Below are positions 1-11,803 of a stretch of DNA of 64,000 bases, piece after piece (position 1 is the first letter of the stretch; every line of letters begins with the position of its first letter). The stretch is from Bradysia coprophila. Its lineage: Eukaryota; Arthropoda; Insecta; Diptera; Sciaridae. The stretch spans positions 248,001 through 312,000 of the forward strand of contig NW_023503456.1 in the NCBI RefSeq assembly GCF_014529535.1. Reading direction: 5' to 3'. The notes under the pieces were generated by a model, which saw only the letters and a program-made list of their open reading frames with translations, searched no databases and was not told the DNA's origin. The position numbers and the translations under genes are program-made.

Positions 1-2758
1 CTCGCGACTGTCGCAGCTCCTCCACTTTCATTCCATGGCGGAGATTTACCTAAATTTTACCGTTACATCAAAATGTCAGTGGATTGATCGACGCAAAACG
101 ATCAACTCACCCTAGCATGTGGGATACCCGTCGACGTATTAAATGCTGGAAGTAAACGATATCCCAAATCTTTGGCCATTTCCAACAGCTCGCCTCGGTA
201 CCACGGCATATAATCGGCCTCTTTTTGAATATATTCTGCTAAAATGTGTGCAGAAAGTAGTCCACTGAAATGGAAATTGCGATTGCATCGTCACTGTACG
301 ACCCAAAAGAAACACCAACCCGCTTACCCAATCATTCGAATGTTCGTTTCGAACACCGAGACAACGATGTCGCTGTCGAATCGAACATTTTCGATAACCA
401 ATTTGACGGCATGCTCAAATTCTTCGAAGTCATTTAGCAGAACTAGCGTGTCTAAGCTGTCTACCAGCGTCATTGAAAAACTGAAATGGAAAATTGCATT
501 TTAACGGAAATGTTAGTGTCGTATTGTCGAATTGTTCGAAGCAATAGGTCAGCTCTCGGTGAGCTTTGTTTACAATGAAAAAGAGCAAATGAAACAAACG
601 GAACTGCTAGACGTAATTGTACACGAAAAAAACGGAAAATGTCAATGTACGTCTGATTCGATCACGATTTACGTGTGAGTCGCAAATACTACATCTCCTA
701 CGTAGTATGTCACATCGAAGTCGTGAAATTTTACGTCTAAATCGTACAATAAACGACTGAGTGAACCATTGGTTTTGCACATTGTAGTTGAGTGAGGACA
801 AAACCAATGGTTCACTCAGTCGTTTATTGTACGATGTAGACGTAGAATTTTACGACTTCGATGTACATACTACGTACGAGACGTAGCATTTGCGACCCAC
901 ACGTAAAACGTGATCGACTCAAACGTACATCGACATTTTGTGTTTTTTCCGTGTACGGTGTTTAAGGGAGATGGCGAAACGACAACCTATTGTCCTGTAC
1001 CGGGGACAGCTCGGGGATTTTTTTGACAGCGGACCCTGAGTTGGTGTTCCGTCTGGCTCTACTTAAACACTGTATCCTACGATTCCCGCTCAATATTTGC
1101 ATCAGGAGTGTTTTTCGAACCAACTTGTATGGCGGAGTAGCATTTTTTTCGATTTTTCATATTCTAATCGTCTGACAGTCAACTCTGACAAAAAAAAACC
1201 TGTGGAGCGATATCGACTGGCAGTTTCGTAACGAAAGTTTTCTCGATGGCCAGATATTGCACCCTTAAGGGCTTTCCCCTTACTAAGGACTTTCTCCAAT
1301 TTAAGAACCCGCATCCCAGCAACGAAATTTGAAATTTTTATCGGAGCGTTTCAAACATGACGGATTATCACCTGACTTGTATCTCCTCACACCTTCACTA
1401 ACCTTCAACGCTCAAAGAACTTAGTGCAAAAGAGATACAAGATTTTGAGAGAGTAAGTCTCTTTTATGCTTTGTAGGTGCATTACCGTTGTTGAGATGGT
1501 AAACCATTTGTATTTTGAGAGAATTTTATTCCAACCGTTTTGATTTTATTCCGAACCGGTAAAATAAGATTTTGAATTTACGATATTCTCATACTTTCAA
1601 AATGCTTTGTATGCTAGTCGGTTCATTGTATGAAATGCAGTCAGTGACGCATTAAAATCTGAACCGCTCATTTGCAGTGGCCACTATGAGAACATAAATC
1701 GAACTTTAAAACCGGTCGATGACATCAACGAATAATACCTCTACGTAATGGAAACAAGAATGATAAAACATATTTCGTAAGTCCGGTTGAGACTGTTGAT
1801 TGTGGTTTACTGTTACGCAGAAGAATATTTCTGCGACTTTTATATTAGAGCGAAATCTGGTTTCGTCAATTTAGTTGGAATTGTATTTTAAGACACGAAC
1901 AATGGAATTACCAATAAAAATTTTGTCGAATTGATGTCGTAACTATTACTGACCGCAGTGGCTCAACATGAAATAAATCGACGACAGACAAGAGCATAAT
2001 TCATCGAAAATGTTTGGAAATTTCCAATGACCGCGAAACGAAACATAAATCGGCGATGTGAAGCAACCAGCCAAATAAATTTTCGAACAAATAAAACTGT
2101 TGTCGTTCAAGGTTTTGTTGTTCTTCTTTTTTTTGTTTAATACGTGCAATGCATAAAACGTTATACGCTAAACGAAATGCCCGATAACAAGCCAATTCAC
2201 CAATTCATTATCACCACGTAACGAAACTGACAATACATTTTGAAACACACATGCGATACGTCATCTGAACAATTTTTTTTGTCTCTCGTCAACTCGTTCC
2301 TTTGAATTAATTTATTGAAATTATGAACAGAAAAATGGTAAAGTCTTGACTCACTTTCCTAAAACGTCGTCTAAATCACCACGAGACGGACTTACTCCCC
2401 TTATCCTCCCTTTGCAAGACAGGGGCATTAGTTCATCGGCTGGATATGCATTATCCATGTACGCGTTGTATGCATGATAAAACATCTCTCGGGCCTCTTC
2501 CCTGTAAATGGGCAAGAAAAAAAAAGAATTTTTATTAGAATTTTTCGTGTACCCTTTCACCACACACTCCATTCAGGGTCGACTGAATGGACAATTTCGT
2601 TTTGGAGCTGGTGCTCAAACTCACTTTAATTCATTTCGTTCTTTATTTGACATATTATGGGTAGGCACTGAATCACCCCGCACCAAAAACCATTCCGATG
2701 CAATAAAAACACATCCTAGAGTCCAACAAAGACTCTGCCATCGTACTTTTGGATTCAT
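1..2758 (-). CDS. EDEM-type ER degradation-enhancing alpha-mannosidase (GH47), N-terminal part, 5 exons
   Basis: Exons on the minus strand are 2625-2758, 2355-2501, 328-480, 111-264 and 1-49 (continuing off the window). All borders are GT..AG and the phases agree, giving about 212 residues. The start at 2758 gives a short basic N-terminus and a hydrophobic signal segment (about residues 10-26). The GH47 domain follows: [37 protein letters not shown] and GGLLSAH, then [16 protein letters not shown] and VNLRHG. The Glu in VFETNIR (about residue 138) is at the position of a conserved GH47 acidic catalytic residue. EDEM proteins trim mannose from N-glycans of misfolded glycoproteins in the ER lumen and send them to degradation. 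The [12 protein letters not shown] and SPSRGD wording is closest to the EDEM3 type. The C-terminal half lies outside the window. Introns are 123, 1874, 63 and 61 nt; the long one carries a foldback element. Confidence 0.93.
619..956. repeat. Foldback palindrome in an EDEM intron
   Basis: The left arm (from about 619, GTACACGAAAAAAACGG) is the imperfect reverse complement of the right arm (to 956, CCGTGTAC). The centre is near 785, where a copy of ACCAATGGTTCACTCAGTCG faces its complement. It has no coding capacity and looks like a non-autonomous foldback or MITE. It would form a long hairpin in either transcript. Confidence 0.8.
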
Positions 2759-3814
2759 AATACGATGCACTTCACTGTGGAACACGACAAGATTTTTTGT
2801 TGTTCCGTTTTTCTCAGAATTTCCAGTTGCCGTTCGTATATTTCGCTTGACACGAAAATATTATGCAAAACTATATTCAAACTATCATCGAATCGGCATT
2901 GAGGGACTGATTGGCCAACAAAAATTAAGAAACAAAAGAAAAAACTAATTTTTCTCGCGATAATATTTGCTTTGACATTTGGTAATTTTGCCACCTCCCA
3001 TACAAAAACACGTCTTTGACGTTTACGCACTCTTCTCTGACTTCTCTGATAAGACGATGCGGATGAAGTTAGCAGCAAGGCATTGTTGTGCGTTCGCGTT
3101 GATTTTAGTTCAAAAAAATTGTGGTCAACAATCTGTGATTGGATTGCGAACAGCAAAGATCCCATCAAGGTGTTAATATTTGGAATATTTTTGTAAATTG
3201 AGCGACATTTCGAATTCAGCGCACAGTCATTTGATTGGGGCCATAGCTCCTGCAGTGGTAAAACAAATTACGGAATGGAAACACTCATGGACGGATAGGG
3301 TTGGAATGTTATTGAACCGATTTATCGTATTGTACTTGAACTGGAATCGGAGCTGTTGTCATCTGTTGAATGAGACTCGCTGTCGATCAAAGGAAACCAT
3401 ACAAGTCCAATTAATGACAGCGCCACCTTAACAGTATTCTTTTGAAAAACGACCTACCGAAATCGTACGCATCTTCCAGCGGATTTTTTTTTAAATGTGC
3501 CTAGATAGTTATCTCGATAGTTATTGATCCTTAGAAGACGCCAAATTTTTTTTTTTTAATTCCTCGATGCTTGTGCGGTCAGTGACCTAAAAGATGCACT
3601 TTTCTTACAGAGTTTTCTCCTACACGCAACGTCCAGGGTTTTGTGGGGTGTCGTTAGAAAGGTTATTCTCTTACATTCTCTCCCATAGGAGCCAACTGTC
3701 ATTCACATGTTCCATCTATATCGCCACAGGTTTACCAACTTATCATTTCTGACTGTAGGTGCTGTTGCTGTAGGTGAAACTACGCGACTGCATAGAAACG
3801 TTTTATTTTATTAT
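2759..3814. other. Intergenic stretch upstream of the EDEM gene
   Basis: Presumably holds the EDEM promoter. Open frames of up to 137 codons exist on both strands but show no family signature and overlap each other. A plus-strand stretch at 3061-3171 ends at a GT and could be a short exon, but I found no partner exon. The segment around 3440-3560 resembles degenerate dispersed repeat. Confidence 0.4.
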
Positions 3815-4560
3815 ATACGCGGGAACACACCTTTTCCATACAAACAAATTCACCAAAATTGAATTTGTGTGGCGTGGTGAATTTTTTGTATGAAACGTGG
3901 TGTGTAGCCCACGTATCTGCATCTGCGTCACCTGCCCAAAGTAGACAGCCTTGATAGATCTGACCGAGGATCTGACTGAATTTTGGTTAACAGAAGTCAA
4001 TGAATACACAAACCAGGTATGGTCTGTCCATACTGGCCGGAGGAAATATCGATTTCATATAAAGAAACTCACCTCTCAATGCTTTTCATTGAAAGGTGAG
4101 TTTGTTTATATGAAATCGCTATTTCCTCCAAGGCTGTAAACTTTGGGGAGGTAACGCAGATACAGATACGCGGGTTACACACCACACTTGATGATAACAT
4201 GGCGGATTTCATACAAAAATTCACCTACTGTGATGATGATTGTCATCGCCGTGATGATGTGGTGAATTTTGTTTGTATGTAAAATCGTCAGATGTAGTGT
4301 GTTCCCGCGTATCTAATAAAATGGCGATCTGCGTGACCTCCCCAAAGTTTACAGCCTTGACATACAAATTTTTACATTAGATCATACCTAGAGTTTAGCA
4401 ATGAATGTACAAACCAGGTATGATCTGTTCATACAAACCGGAGGACATGGCGATTTCATATAAACAAACTCACCTCTCATGAGAGGTGAGTTTGTTTATA
4501 TGAAATCAGAAATCGCTATGTCCTCCGCTCCATACAAAGTTTGACATTCGACCATACCTT
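3815..4560. repeat. Alternating array of two palindromic MITE types (A1-B1-A2-B2)
   Basis: Type A units (3815-3922 and 4166-4313) begin ATACGCGGG and end CCCGCGTAT or a variant, with inner arms carrying AATTCACCA / TGGTGAATT. Type B units (about 3923-4165 and 4322-4560) share GTAACGCAGAT/ATCTGCGT ends, CCCCAAAGT, and an inner hairpin with GATTTCATATAAA, CTCACCTCTC and its complement. The second type B hairpin (about 4446-4528) is nearly perfect. No coding sequence. Confidence 0.75.
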
Positions 4561-5085
4561 GTGTTGACGTTCATTGGAGTTTAGTTTCATTGACAGAAGT
4601 TCCACAAAAGTTTGTGACATTATTTCTGACGTAAACACCTACTAACCCAATGTTTATATTTAGAAATGGTCTCTCGTAATTTATCAGCATTACTGATATA
4701 GTATCTCAGTTGACATGTATGTAATCCAACCTATATAAGCAGTTGCTTATATTGGATTGTAATCGTAAGAGGATCCTATTAATCTGTTGGTAGGTGGCTA
4801 GGTGTCATAGTAGATAGATAGAAATAAGCAAAAAAATCGGGTTCAGTGCAAGTTCATTGGAGCACAAGTGAATTCAAAAGAATTTTTGCGTTGCTGGAAT
4901 ACTCAAGGCTTTATAAGGGAGGACAGGACACACAGCTGGATTTTCAGTATTTTAAATAGAAACAGTATATTGTTGTGCGGTTTATGTAGATCGTCAAAAA
5001 AATATGAGAAATATAGGAAAATGTGGAAAAAGTCAAGACACGGGAAAATGTTTTCCCAAAAATAGTCTCTGGTAAAAATAGTCCC
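4561..5085. other. AT-rich intergenic sequence
   Basis: No gene seen. A TATA-like word CTATATAAGC sits at about 4730-4739, but no initiator or open frame at the right distance supports it as a promoter. Confidence 0.3.
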
Positions 5086-5541
5086 AGCGATTCTTTTGAA
5101 TTTCGACTGACCGAAATCGGCGCTATTTTTTGCGGGACTTTTTTATTTATACCTAATTAGGCCTTGGTGCCCAGGCCCCAAAGCCAGTCTACGATATTTT
5201 TGATTTTCCATACCAGGCTGGTTGTAAGTGGTCAAAAGTCGAAAAATGGGGTTTCGTAGTCCGGATTTCATTTCCGTAAGGTGGGGAGGACACGGGCGTG
5301 TATGGGTTCCTTGCAAAGCCGAGGTCGAGTACTGCCGAGGCAAATAATACCTTCAAAAAATTTGATGATAAACAGCCGAAAATATGACCTCCGGAAAACT
5401 TTTCAGAATTGATGGAACCTCGGTGAACTTTGACGAGGGCTGTGATATCACTAATACATTTATTTGATTCAATTATTATTTATTATGAATGTGGAGGACC
5501 TCAGCTTTACAGCGATACCCATATGTAGTAGTTTGGCGGGG
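5086..5541 (+). repeat. Dispersed repeat, copy 1 (partner at 29850-30283)
   Basis: About 430 bp align with 29850-30283 in the same orientation, from GATTCTTTTGAATTTCGACT to ACCCATAT followed by AGTAGTTTGG. Shared landmarks are GCCTTGGTGCC(C/T)AGGCCCC, GGTTGTAAGTGG and GTGGAGGACCTCAGC. A more diverged piece lies at about 8205-8325. Short frames inside it are not conserved between copies, so it is read as non-coding mobile DNA of unknown class. Confidence 0.8.
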
Positions 5542-6238
5542 TGGAACACACAGTACTGCACTGCGAGATCACTTTGTTTATGTTTTCGAAAAAGGTATGG
5601 CGAAATGATGTTTAGGTTTGTGTTGAACAAAGTACTTCATTCCCTACGCTCTAAAGTATTACATTTACCAAAACACACCTCAATGCTGCCAAGGTAAAGT
5701 AGGTTCACAAGAAAATGAAGCGCTGACGCTGACATTGACAATTTTATGAATGTACTTGAAATGTAATAAAGTTGTATTACCTATGAGCTTTCCAAACCAA
5801 GGTTCTGAAAGAAGGCGATTGAAATGAAATTTGTTAAGCGCACTTCTTCCATATTGTGTGAAAAGTCAACTTGACAACAATTTTTCTTTGTTAAGTTGAA
5901 ATCGTCATATAAAGTTTCTTAAACCTAGTTGGCGCAAATTTTGATTTCACCGCCTTCGTGATCAACTCGAAAGTGTCTAAGCCTGTTCTTTCAGAACCTT
6001 GTTCCAAACAGCATTTCCCTATAGTCATAGTCCACAAACGTTTATGCACGTGCGAGCCTTTCAATACTACCTAGGCCAAAAGAAGTTGTTCTAAGATCTT
6101 AGATAACTTAGATAAATTGTACTTGTTGACCGAAAAGAATATTCGGATTGCATTATCAGTGGCACCAGAGCTGTCTATTGAAATTATAATCTTATATTTG
6201 GCTGATTAGAAAAGCTAACAAAAGTATCGTTGCAGTGA
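5542..6238. other. Upstream region of the metallothionein gene
   Basis: AT-rich, no open frame of note. I looked for the metal-response core TGCRCNC on both strands and saw no perfect match; the nearest words (around 6045-6055, ATGCACGTGCGAG) do not fit it. Confidence 0.35.
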
Positions 6239-6272
6239 TATAGATTGTTGTTCACACCTACCTCGCTTCAGT
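6239..6272 (+). promoter_or_regulatory. Core promoter of the metallothionein gene (TATA + arthropod initiator)
   Basis: A TATA-like TATAGA (6239-6244) is followed by TCAGT (6268-6272), the arthropod initiator consensus. Spacing from the first T of TATA to the initiator A (6270) is 31 nt, the usual distance. Transcription from 6270 gives a 74-nt leader before the ATG at 6344. Confidence 0.6.
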
Positions 6273-6343
6273 CTCCAACGATACACTTTGTACTGAACAC
6301 AAGTTTTTTTTTGTGAATTTTATTGTTTCCGAATACCTAAATT

Positions 6344-7371
6344 ATGGCTGATAAAGGTAAATTTGATTTTTAACTAGACAAAGTCCGGCAAATAACAATT
6401 CTACTATATAGTCCAATTATTATGATATATGATTCGACCGGATTCTGAAATGATTCAATACCTAAAATCGGTAGAAAATTGTGGTTTCGGAATCGATGAG
6501 ATCTTGGAGTATTCCCAAAAAGTTGTCCTAAAATACCCGCTAACTTTGATAGTCATTTCACTGGCAATTTCTTATTAAATTTAGACAAATTAGCTAGCTG
6601 GTCGAGATCTGACATATCAGAGGAACAGGAGCTTTATGTCTGGGAAGTTTCACTCATTTTTTTCTTAGAAACACATGAGAGTTAATGAACCATTTGATCG
6701 ATTTCCATCATTTTGTCTGAAGAAATGGTAAGAGTAAGACGCCTTTTAGAGATCTAATACTTTGTGAGTGTATAGGAGCAGACGAGCAATTTGATGAATT
6801 TAATCAGATTTTAGAAACCTGGTTTTGAGGGAAGTGGAAGGTCTCCAGTCGAGTGTTCCACTCGAGAATACGTTCTTGACATAAGCAATTCCTTCAGATT
6901 TTTTTGACTATCTTCTGCATTTGGAGCAAGTTTGAGGCAGGAGATGGTAAGTTTTTCAAGTTCCATTACTTATTAGGGTCCACCTCGCTTCCATTTCCGT
7001 AACTCACTTCCACACGTTTTTTTTTGACTAACTAGGATTTAGACAAAGTTTTCGCATTTGTCAACGAAAAATGGTCAGGGAAATGACTATCAAAGTTAAC
7101 GGGAAACCAACAAAAAAGTTGTTCTACCGGTTTCTGGTAATAGCCCGATCTTCATATGTTCCTTGTCTTTTCAGGATGTTGTTCTGGAGGAGAAAGCGCC
7201 GAGAAAGGTAGCACTGAAAAATGCTGCAATCCTCAGAAAGCTTGCTGTGAAGGGTGTAACTGCTCGTGTTGTCAAAATAAGCAGAGGGATGAGCCAGGAA
7301 ATTGCACTTGTGAAGCAGCCAATTGTAAATGTTGTGGGGGTTGCAAATGCAGTCACAAATCCGCTGAATAA
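6344..7371 (+). CDS. Metallothionein, two exons
   Basis: Exon 1 is 6344-6356 (codes MADK plus one base) and exon 2 is 7175-7371. The intron of 818 nt has GTAAAT at its start and a pyrimidine tract plus CAG at its end. The join gives 69 residues with 17 cysteines, in CC, CxC and CxCxCC patterns (CNCSCC, CTC, CKCC, CKC), and no aromatic residue. That is the composition of metallothioneins, cytosolic proteins that bind Zn, Cu and Cd through thiolate clusters. Lysines next to the cysteines are also typical. The short first exon and intron near the start are common in animal metallothionein genes. A poly(A) signal AATAAA lies at 7416-7421, 45 nt past the stop. A single-exon reading from 7156 is wrong because it starts inside the intron. 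Confidence 0.93.
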
Positions 7372-9361
7372 ATTGCCAGTTTGAGTTCTATGAAAATGTT
7401 ATTGTCGTTTTCCATAATAAAAATTTTAGTTGCGAAATTGTTGAATTCAGTAGTCTATTGTTGGGCTGCACTGTAGATGGCGTCAATTTTCTATGTAAAA
7501 ACAAAGTCACGAATTGTCATCTCATTTTTATCTCTCATTTTTCTCCATATTTTTGACGTATCAATTTTGCCAACGTAACTGTAGCTCCACATAGCAATTT
7601 TGATGATTGAAATGAATCAATCGAGCAAATTGCGTAGCTTTTGCAAGTTTGATATTTCAAAACAATTCGAAAATGCCTTAAATAACGCACTACAACCATG
7701 AGTAGTACTCTATAGGTATAGAGTACTGAAAGTGGACAACGTTTGAACAAATTTTGCAAAATAGTACTCTATTTAGCAGCTGTCATCAACTTTTGCTAGA
7801 AGTGCGTTGCCTGAAAACAAAAGATTGTTATGTCAAACTCGCGTTGATATCATACCCGCACGTTAGTAAGCGGGTGTAACGCAAGTCCACTACCAAACAA
7901 ATAAAAAAAATTGGGCACGGCGGAGCATATTTACAACACCTTTTTGACTTCTCCCCCTTGGCCCTCAAACTAGGACATCTGGAATCCATACGAGTTCAAC
8001 GAGCTTCAACGACACGTTACTGCAGCTTCGAACTTCGAAATATTGATGTTTGTATGAAAACTCGAATTTTCAGATAATGCAAATTGCCTACGTTAGTTAG
8101 TTAGTTCCTATGGAAAAGTGGATCCAGCAACTCCTAAATTCTCCTGAAATTTCGGTTGTAGGCTAATAATGGCCCAAAAATAAGTTTGAGGGATTTTTTT
8201 GAAAGTGGACCAGGCTCCGTCGGAGCTATTTTTTCGCGGCGGTTTGTTCATATGCCCAGATAGCCCTTGGCCCCAATAGTCCAAAGCCGCTGTCGTTTAA
8301 TTTTCATATTTGCGTCTTGGCTGGTGGTGAAGATGCACATGCATACAATAGCAGTGGTGTGATTAACTGTCAACGATGCTCCGAGGTAAATCCAAGGTAA
8401 ATATAGTGAGGAGGTAATGCCATTCAGACGCGCGGTCTAGCACATAAGTTCGATGCCAATGACATCTTTTTTTAAAATGGTTGACTACGATTTACTAGTA
8501 TTTCACAAAAATATTTTCAGTTGTGAGATACAGATGGCCCGACTTTCTATTCCATTTTTTGCTTTCAACGAAGGAATGAGATGGAGTTTCAATCGAACTT
8601 TCGTGCCACCGCACATCTGATTCGGTTATATTTGGCATTACCTCTTCACTATATGTACCTTGGGTAAATCGGTCCAATTTGCTCTGAACTATGTTTGCAC
8701 GTGGTACATCGGGCGAATTTGTATTGATTTCGGAATATCGATTAAGCAGTCGTACGACTGAGGCGATACATTGTCTAGCTGTCGTTCTACTCAGTGATTA
8801 TGCCACTATTTTGATACTCCGTTGTCTTGTGTTACCCGCCGAGTCAACTCTCAGCTCGGTTCATGGACCGGAGATTTTTGCCTTGGATGTGGCTTGTCAG
8901 TTGTCAAAGCGGGACTATTCCAATGAGCGAAAACCTTCGGGCTATAGGGCGGCCTAGGGCGACGAGTAGATAAGTAATGACAGGCCGCAGAGAATGAATG
9001 ACACGTGGCTCTGTAGCAGGCAGGAAAGTCTTTTGTTTTGTAAATTATAAAGCGAGTAGACCTGGATTGAATTCAATATCCGCCGGATATTATACGACTG
9101 CTAGCGATGAGGTCGGAAACCCACAGGAAAGTCGTATGCTTCTAATTCTGGCGAGTAAAGATAATCAATTTTATAAAAGTCAATTCCCTCAAATAGGCCT
9201 TGTGTGTATAGGTTAGGTGGAGGAGAGGTCCTAAAAAGGGCTTCAAGATTTTAATTATGACTGGGTAGTACAAAGGGTCCGTACGTGACCTGTGTGCATC
9301 GATCAGAAATGATCAGCTCAAACTGACGAAATCTAAACTGATATCGCTGAGGGTGACGCAT
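7372..9361. other. Intergenic, mostly repeat debris
   Basis: The segment 7683-7812 has matching ends (CGCACT.CAACCATGAGTAGTACTCTA and its partial complement near AGAAGTGCG); a related copy lies at about 10670-10850. At 8205-8325 is a diverged piece of the repeat at 5086-5541. The plus-strand open frame 8691-8957 shows no recognisable domain and has repeat-like surroundings; I do not call it a gene. Confidence 0.4.
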
Positions 9362-9618
9362 TGTGCACCGTACGCAAAAGTTTTATCAACAAAATATTGA
9401 CTCAAAAAATTTGTGAAAGAAAATTTTACAAAAAGAAATTTGCGTCACAAGTGGCAGATGTTGAGGAACATGTTATTAGGAAAATAGTTAAAAAATGGAC
9501 TGAAAGAATTTCAACGGAAGAAAACCGAATCATCTGCCACATGTGACGCAAATTTCTTGTAGTAAAATATTCTTTCACAAATTTCTTTGTTGATAAAACT
9601 TTTGCGTACGGCGCACAA
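9362..9618. repeat. Foldback element with GTGGCAGAT / GCGTCA motif
   Basis: Left arm from TGTGCACCGTACGCAAAAGT (9362) pairs with ACTTTTGCGTACGGCGCACA ending at about 9618. Inside, TGCGTCACAAGTGGCAGATG (about 9439-9460) faces CATCTGCCACATGTGACGCA (about 9530-9550). The same inner motif recurs in the foldbacks near 24440, 28110 and 47530. Confidence 0.8.
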
Positions 9619-9924
9619 TGTTAAGTTTGTAAACGCTATTCAGAAATTCGATACGTACGTCGCCGTGCAAAGCTACGATTCCTTTGCCTTTACACGTCGA
9701 CGTACGCGAAAATTTTCAACAAAAAGTTTACATCGACAGTGTTTACATGAGTTACTATATTGAAAAGATGCGTTGGGAGATTGAAGTTAAACGAAAAATC
9801 CAATCGTCCCAAGAAGTATTAACTTTATTCAAATATCTAAAAATATAGTTACTGTGAATTCGAGCAATATTTATGTACTTAAGACGACTGAAGCTGAAAG
9901 AACATGTCTCATTATAGCTTTTGT

Positions 9925-10307
9925 TTAATCAATTCTAGCCGCAATAGTTTTGGTAATTATAGAAATTAGACCAGCACCGCCGGCAGCTGCAGCAGTGATT
10001 GGGTTCGGAACAGCTACAGTTATCAGTCCTTGTGTCGCTGCAAAAATTGCAGTACCATCACCTATTGCATCAAGATTTGTTTTCGCCTGGCTTGCAGCAG
10101 GACTTCTTTTATCTCTATTTTTGTCCTCCATATCATTCCAAAATCCATCAGAATTCGCAATCAAAGATGAACCTATACCATTTGGTTATTCATTAACGTC
10201 TACAGGATTATCTGGAGTTTTACGTAGTTCTTACTTATTGCTTTTGCTTCAGTTTTTATCAGTGCGAGACAGGCAAAACATAAAACAAGCAAAACGATTG
10301 ACTTCAT
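9925..10307 (-). CDS. Small secreted pre-pro-peptide, unknown function, two exons
   Basis: Exon 1 is 10235-10307 and exon 2 is 9925-10172, joined across a 62-nt GTAAGA..TAG intron in matching phase (A|GT). The product has 106 residues. Residues 1-21 are a clear signal peptide (MKSIVLLVLCFACLALIKTE then A). A dibasic KR at residues 46-47 could release a mature peptide of 59 residues that contains no cysteine and has a hydrophobic, Ala/Gly-rich C-terminal half (PNPITAAAAGGAG). A poly(A) signal AATAAA on the minus strand at 9829-9824 is about 100 nt past the stop. The layout resembles insect antimicrobial or neuropeptide precursors, but I do not recognise the family. The acceptor has a weak pyrimidine tract, so a frameshifted pseudogene is the alternative. 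Confidence 0.65.
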
Positions 10308-11302
10308 TATGTGCGGTGTCACTTCCGAACGATCTGAAAATATCAAGTTAAATTCCATGATCCCTTCACATTTCATAATCGATTTTCACAAATTTTATTT
10401 CCAACAGAAAATTGTGTGGTCTAGTGACAAACCGAAGATTCTTTTACCTCGATCAGAACTGAATAAAGATGATCTTCTTAGGTAGTCACTGTATATTGAA
10501 CTAAAGCACACTGCTTTATAGTTTAAAGGCACTGAGTTAATGAATATCCAAGACTGAACTACTGAATTACTAAAACTGAAACGCAACGATTTAAATACTA
10601 ATTCGAGCATAAAAATATTGCCGCTTGTTTACAAGAGAGGTGAAAGGTCAAGCAATCTTCTGGGAATGTTCTTTTACTACAACGCACACCAAGCATAAGT
10701 GGTACTCTAAATAGGGTACTGAAACTGGACCGTGGACCATACAAAGTTTTACACTGTAAAAAGAGTGGGGAGAAAACTTCATACAAAATTGTACCCTATT
10801 GGGCAGCGTCCTCCACGATCGCATTTGCTTGGAGTGCGTTGATTATTCCAACAATTTTAAATCGACTTATCAATATCAGACAATTCATAAAATAAAAATT
10901 TTCCCATTTTTTTTTTGCACCATGTCTGATGTTGTTTGTTAAAATGGGTTTTTCCGAAAATTACGTACACAAAGTCATGAATCCTTCGTCATGAATATTT
11001 ATTGGACTGTGTATCGAATACATTGTATTTACGGTGGATATTTTTCAAAATGTTGCATGATCATCCCTGGATCATCGGAAAGTAGTCACAATTGCGTACA
11101 AATCCAATGTCAATTCAAAAGTGATTCTACAACAATTCGCAAGGTTCATAATATATATATATAAGTTCGCAGGTACGTCAGAGAGACATAAACACACCCA
11201 CAATTTAAGTCAAAATAATATGAAAATGAGTGCGTTGACTAAATCGTTATGTCCTCCGGGCGGACGATAGGTCATACTTGTTTCAACGCAATATACTAAA
11301 AT
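10308..11302. other. Intergenic, no gene seen
   Basis: Contains the MITE-like segment at about 10670-10850 related to 7683-7812 (shared GTACTCTA..GTACTGAAA and GGAGTGCGTTG ends) and a short (AT)n run near 11150. Confidence 0.4.
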
Positions 11303-11595
11303 GCACGCAGACGATGTAACTCAGAAAATATGGCAGATAGAAAGTTCGTTTAAAAGACAAATTTATAGAGTTTCAAATTTCAGTCGACACGTGTTTCAGT
11401 GTTTTCAACAAAAATCTACCATTTGGGAGCTATGATCGTTTTAAGTGCGAGCTATGTCAGCAATAACTCGGAAAATACGGCAGATGGAAACCTCGTGTAA
11501 AATACAAAGTTATAGAGTTTTAGATTATAGTTGATGCGTGTTTCATGGTTTCCCTAAAAAGTTTCTTATCTTGGAGCTATGAGCGTTTCAAGTGC
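11303..11595 (+). repeat. Direct tandem duplication of about 145 bp
   Basis: Two adjacent copies share AACTC(A/G)GAAAATA(T/C)GGCAGAT, GTTATAGAGTTT (or a variant) and GGGAGCTATGATCGTTT, offset by about 145 bp. A reverse-strand piece of the same sequence lies at about 14140-14200, cut by an RTE insertion. Confidence 0.65.
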
Positions 11596-11760
11596 GTTAA
11601 ATTTTTGAATTTCGACAAATTTTCTATTTTCGTCAAATTTTCGATTTTCGTCAAATTTTCAATTATCGTTAAATTTTTAAATTTCGTCAAATTATCCAAT
11701 TTCGTCAAACTTTTTATTTTCGTCAAATTTTAGAATTCAATTCCGTCAAATTTTTGAATT
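11596..11760. repeat. Minisatellite of TTTCGTCAAATTT-type units
   Basis: About nine imperfect units of 17-18 bp built on AATTTTCGTCAAATTTTC. The same unit on the other strand makes up 28438-28690, and a short run lies at 47375-47470. The open frame over it is only the repeat being read through. Confidence 0.8.
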
Positions 11761-11803
11761 TAGTAAAATGAAAGCTGGAAGGATGCGAAGAAAGAGAAAG
11801 TTA

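Noticed and set aside
2755..3168. 137-codon minus-strand frame with a signal-like stretch
   Set aside because: The EDEM first exon in another frame (2625-2758) has a proper ATG, signal segment, donor and phase; this frame overlaps its upstream sequence without a usable start.
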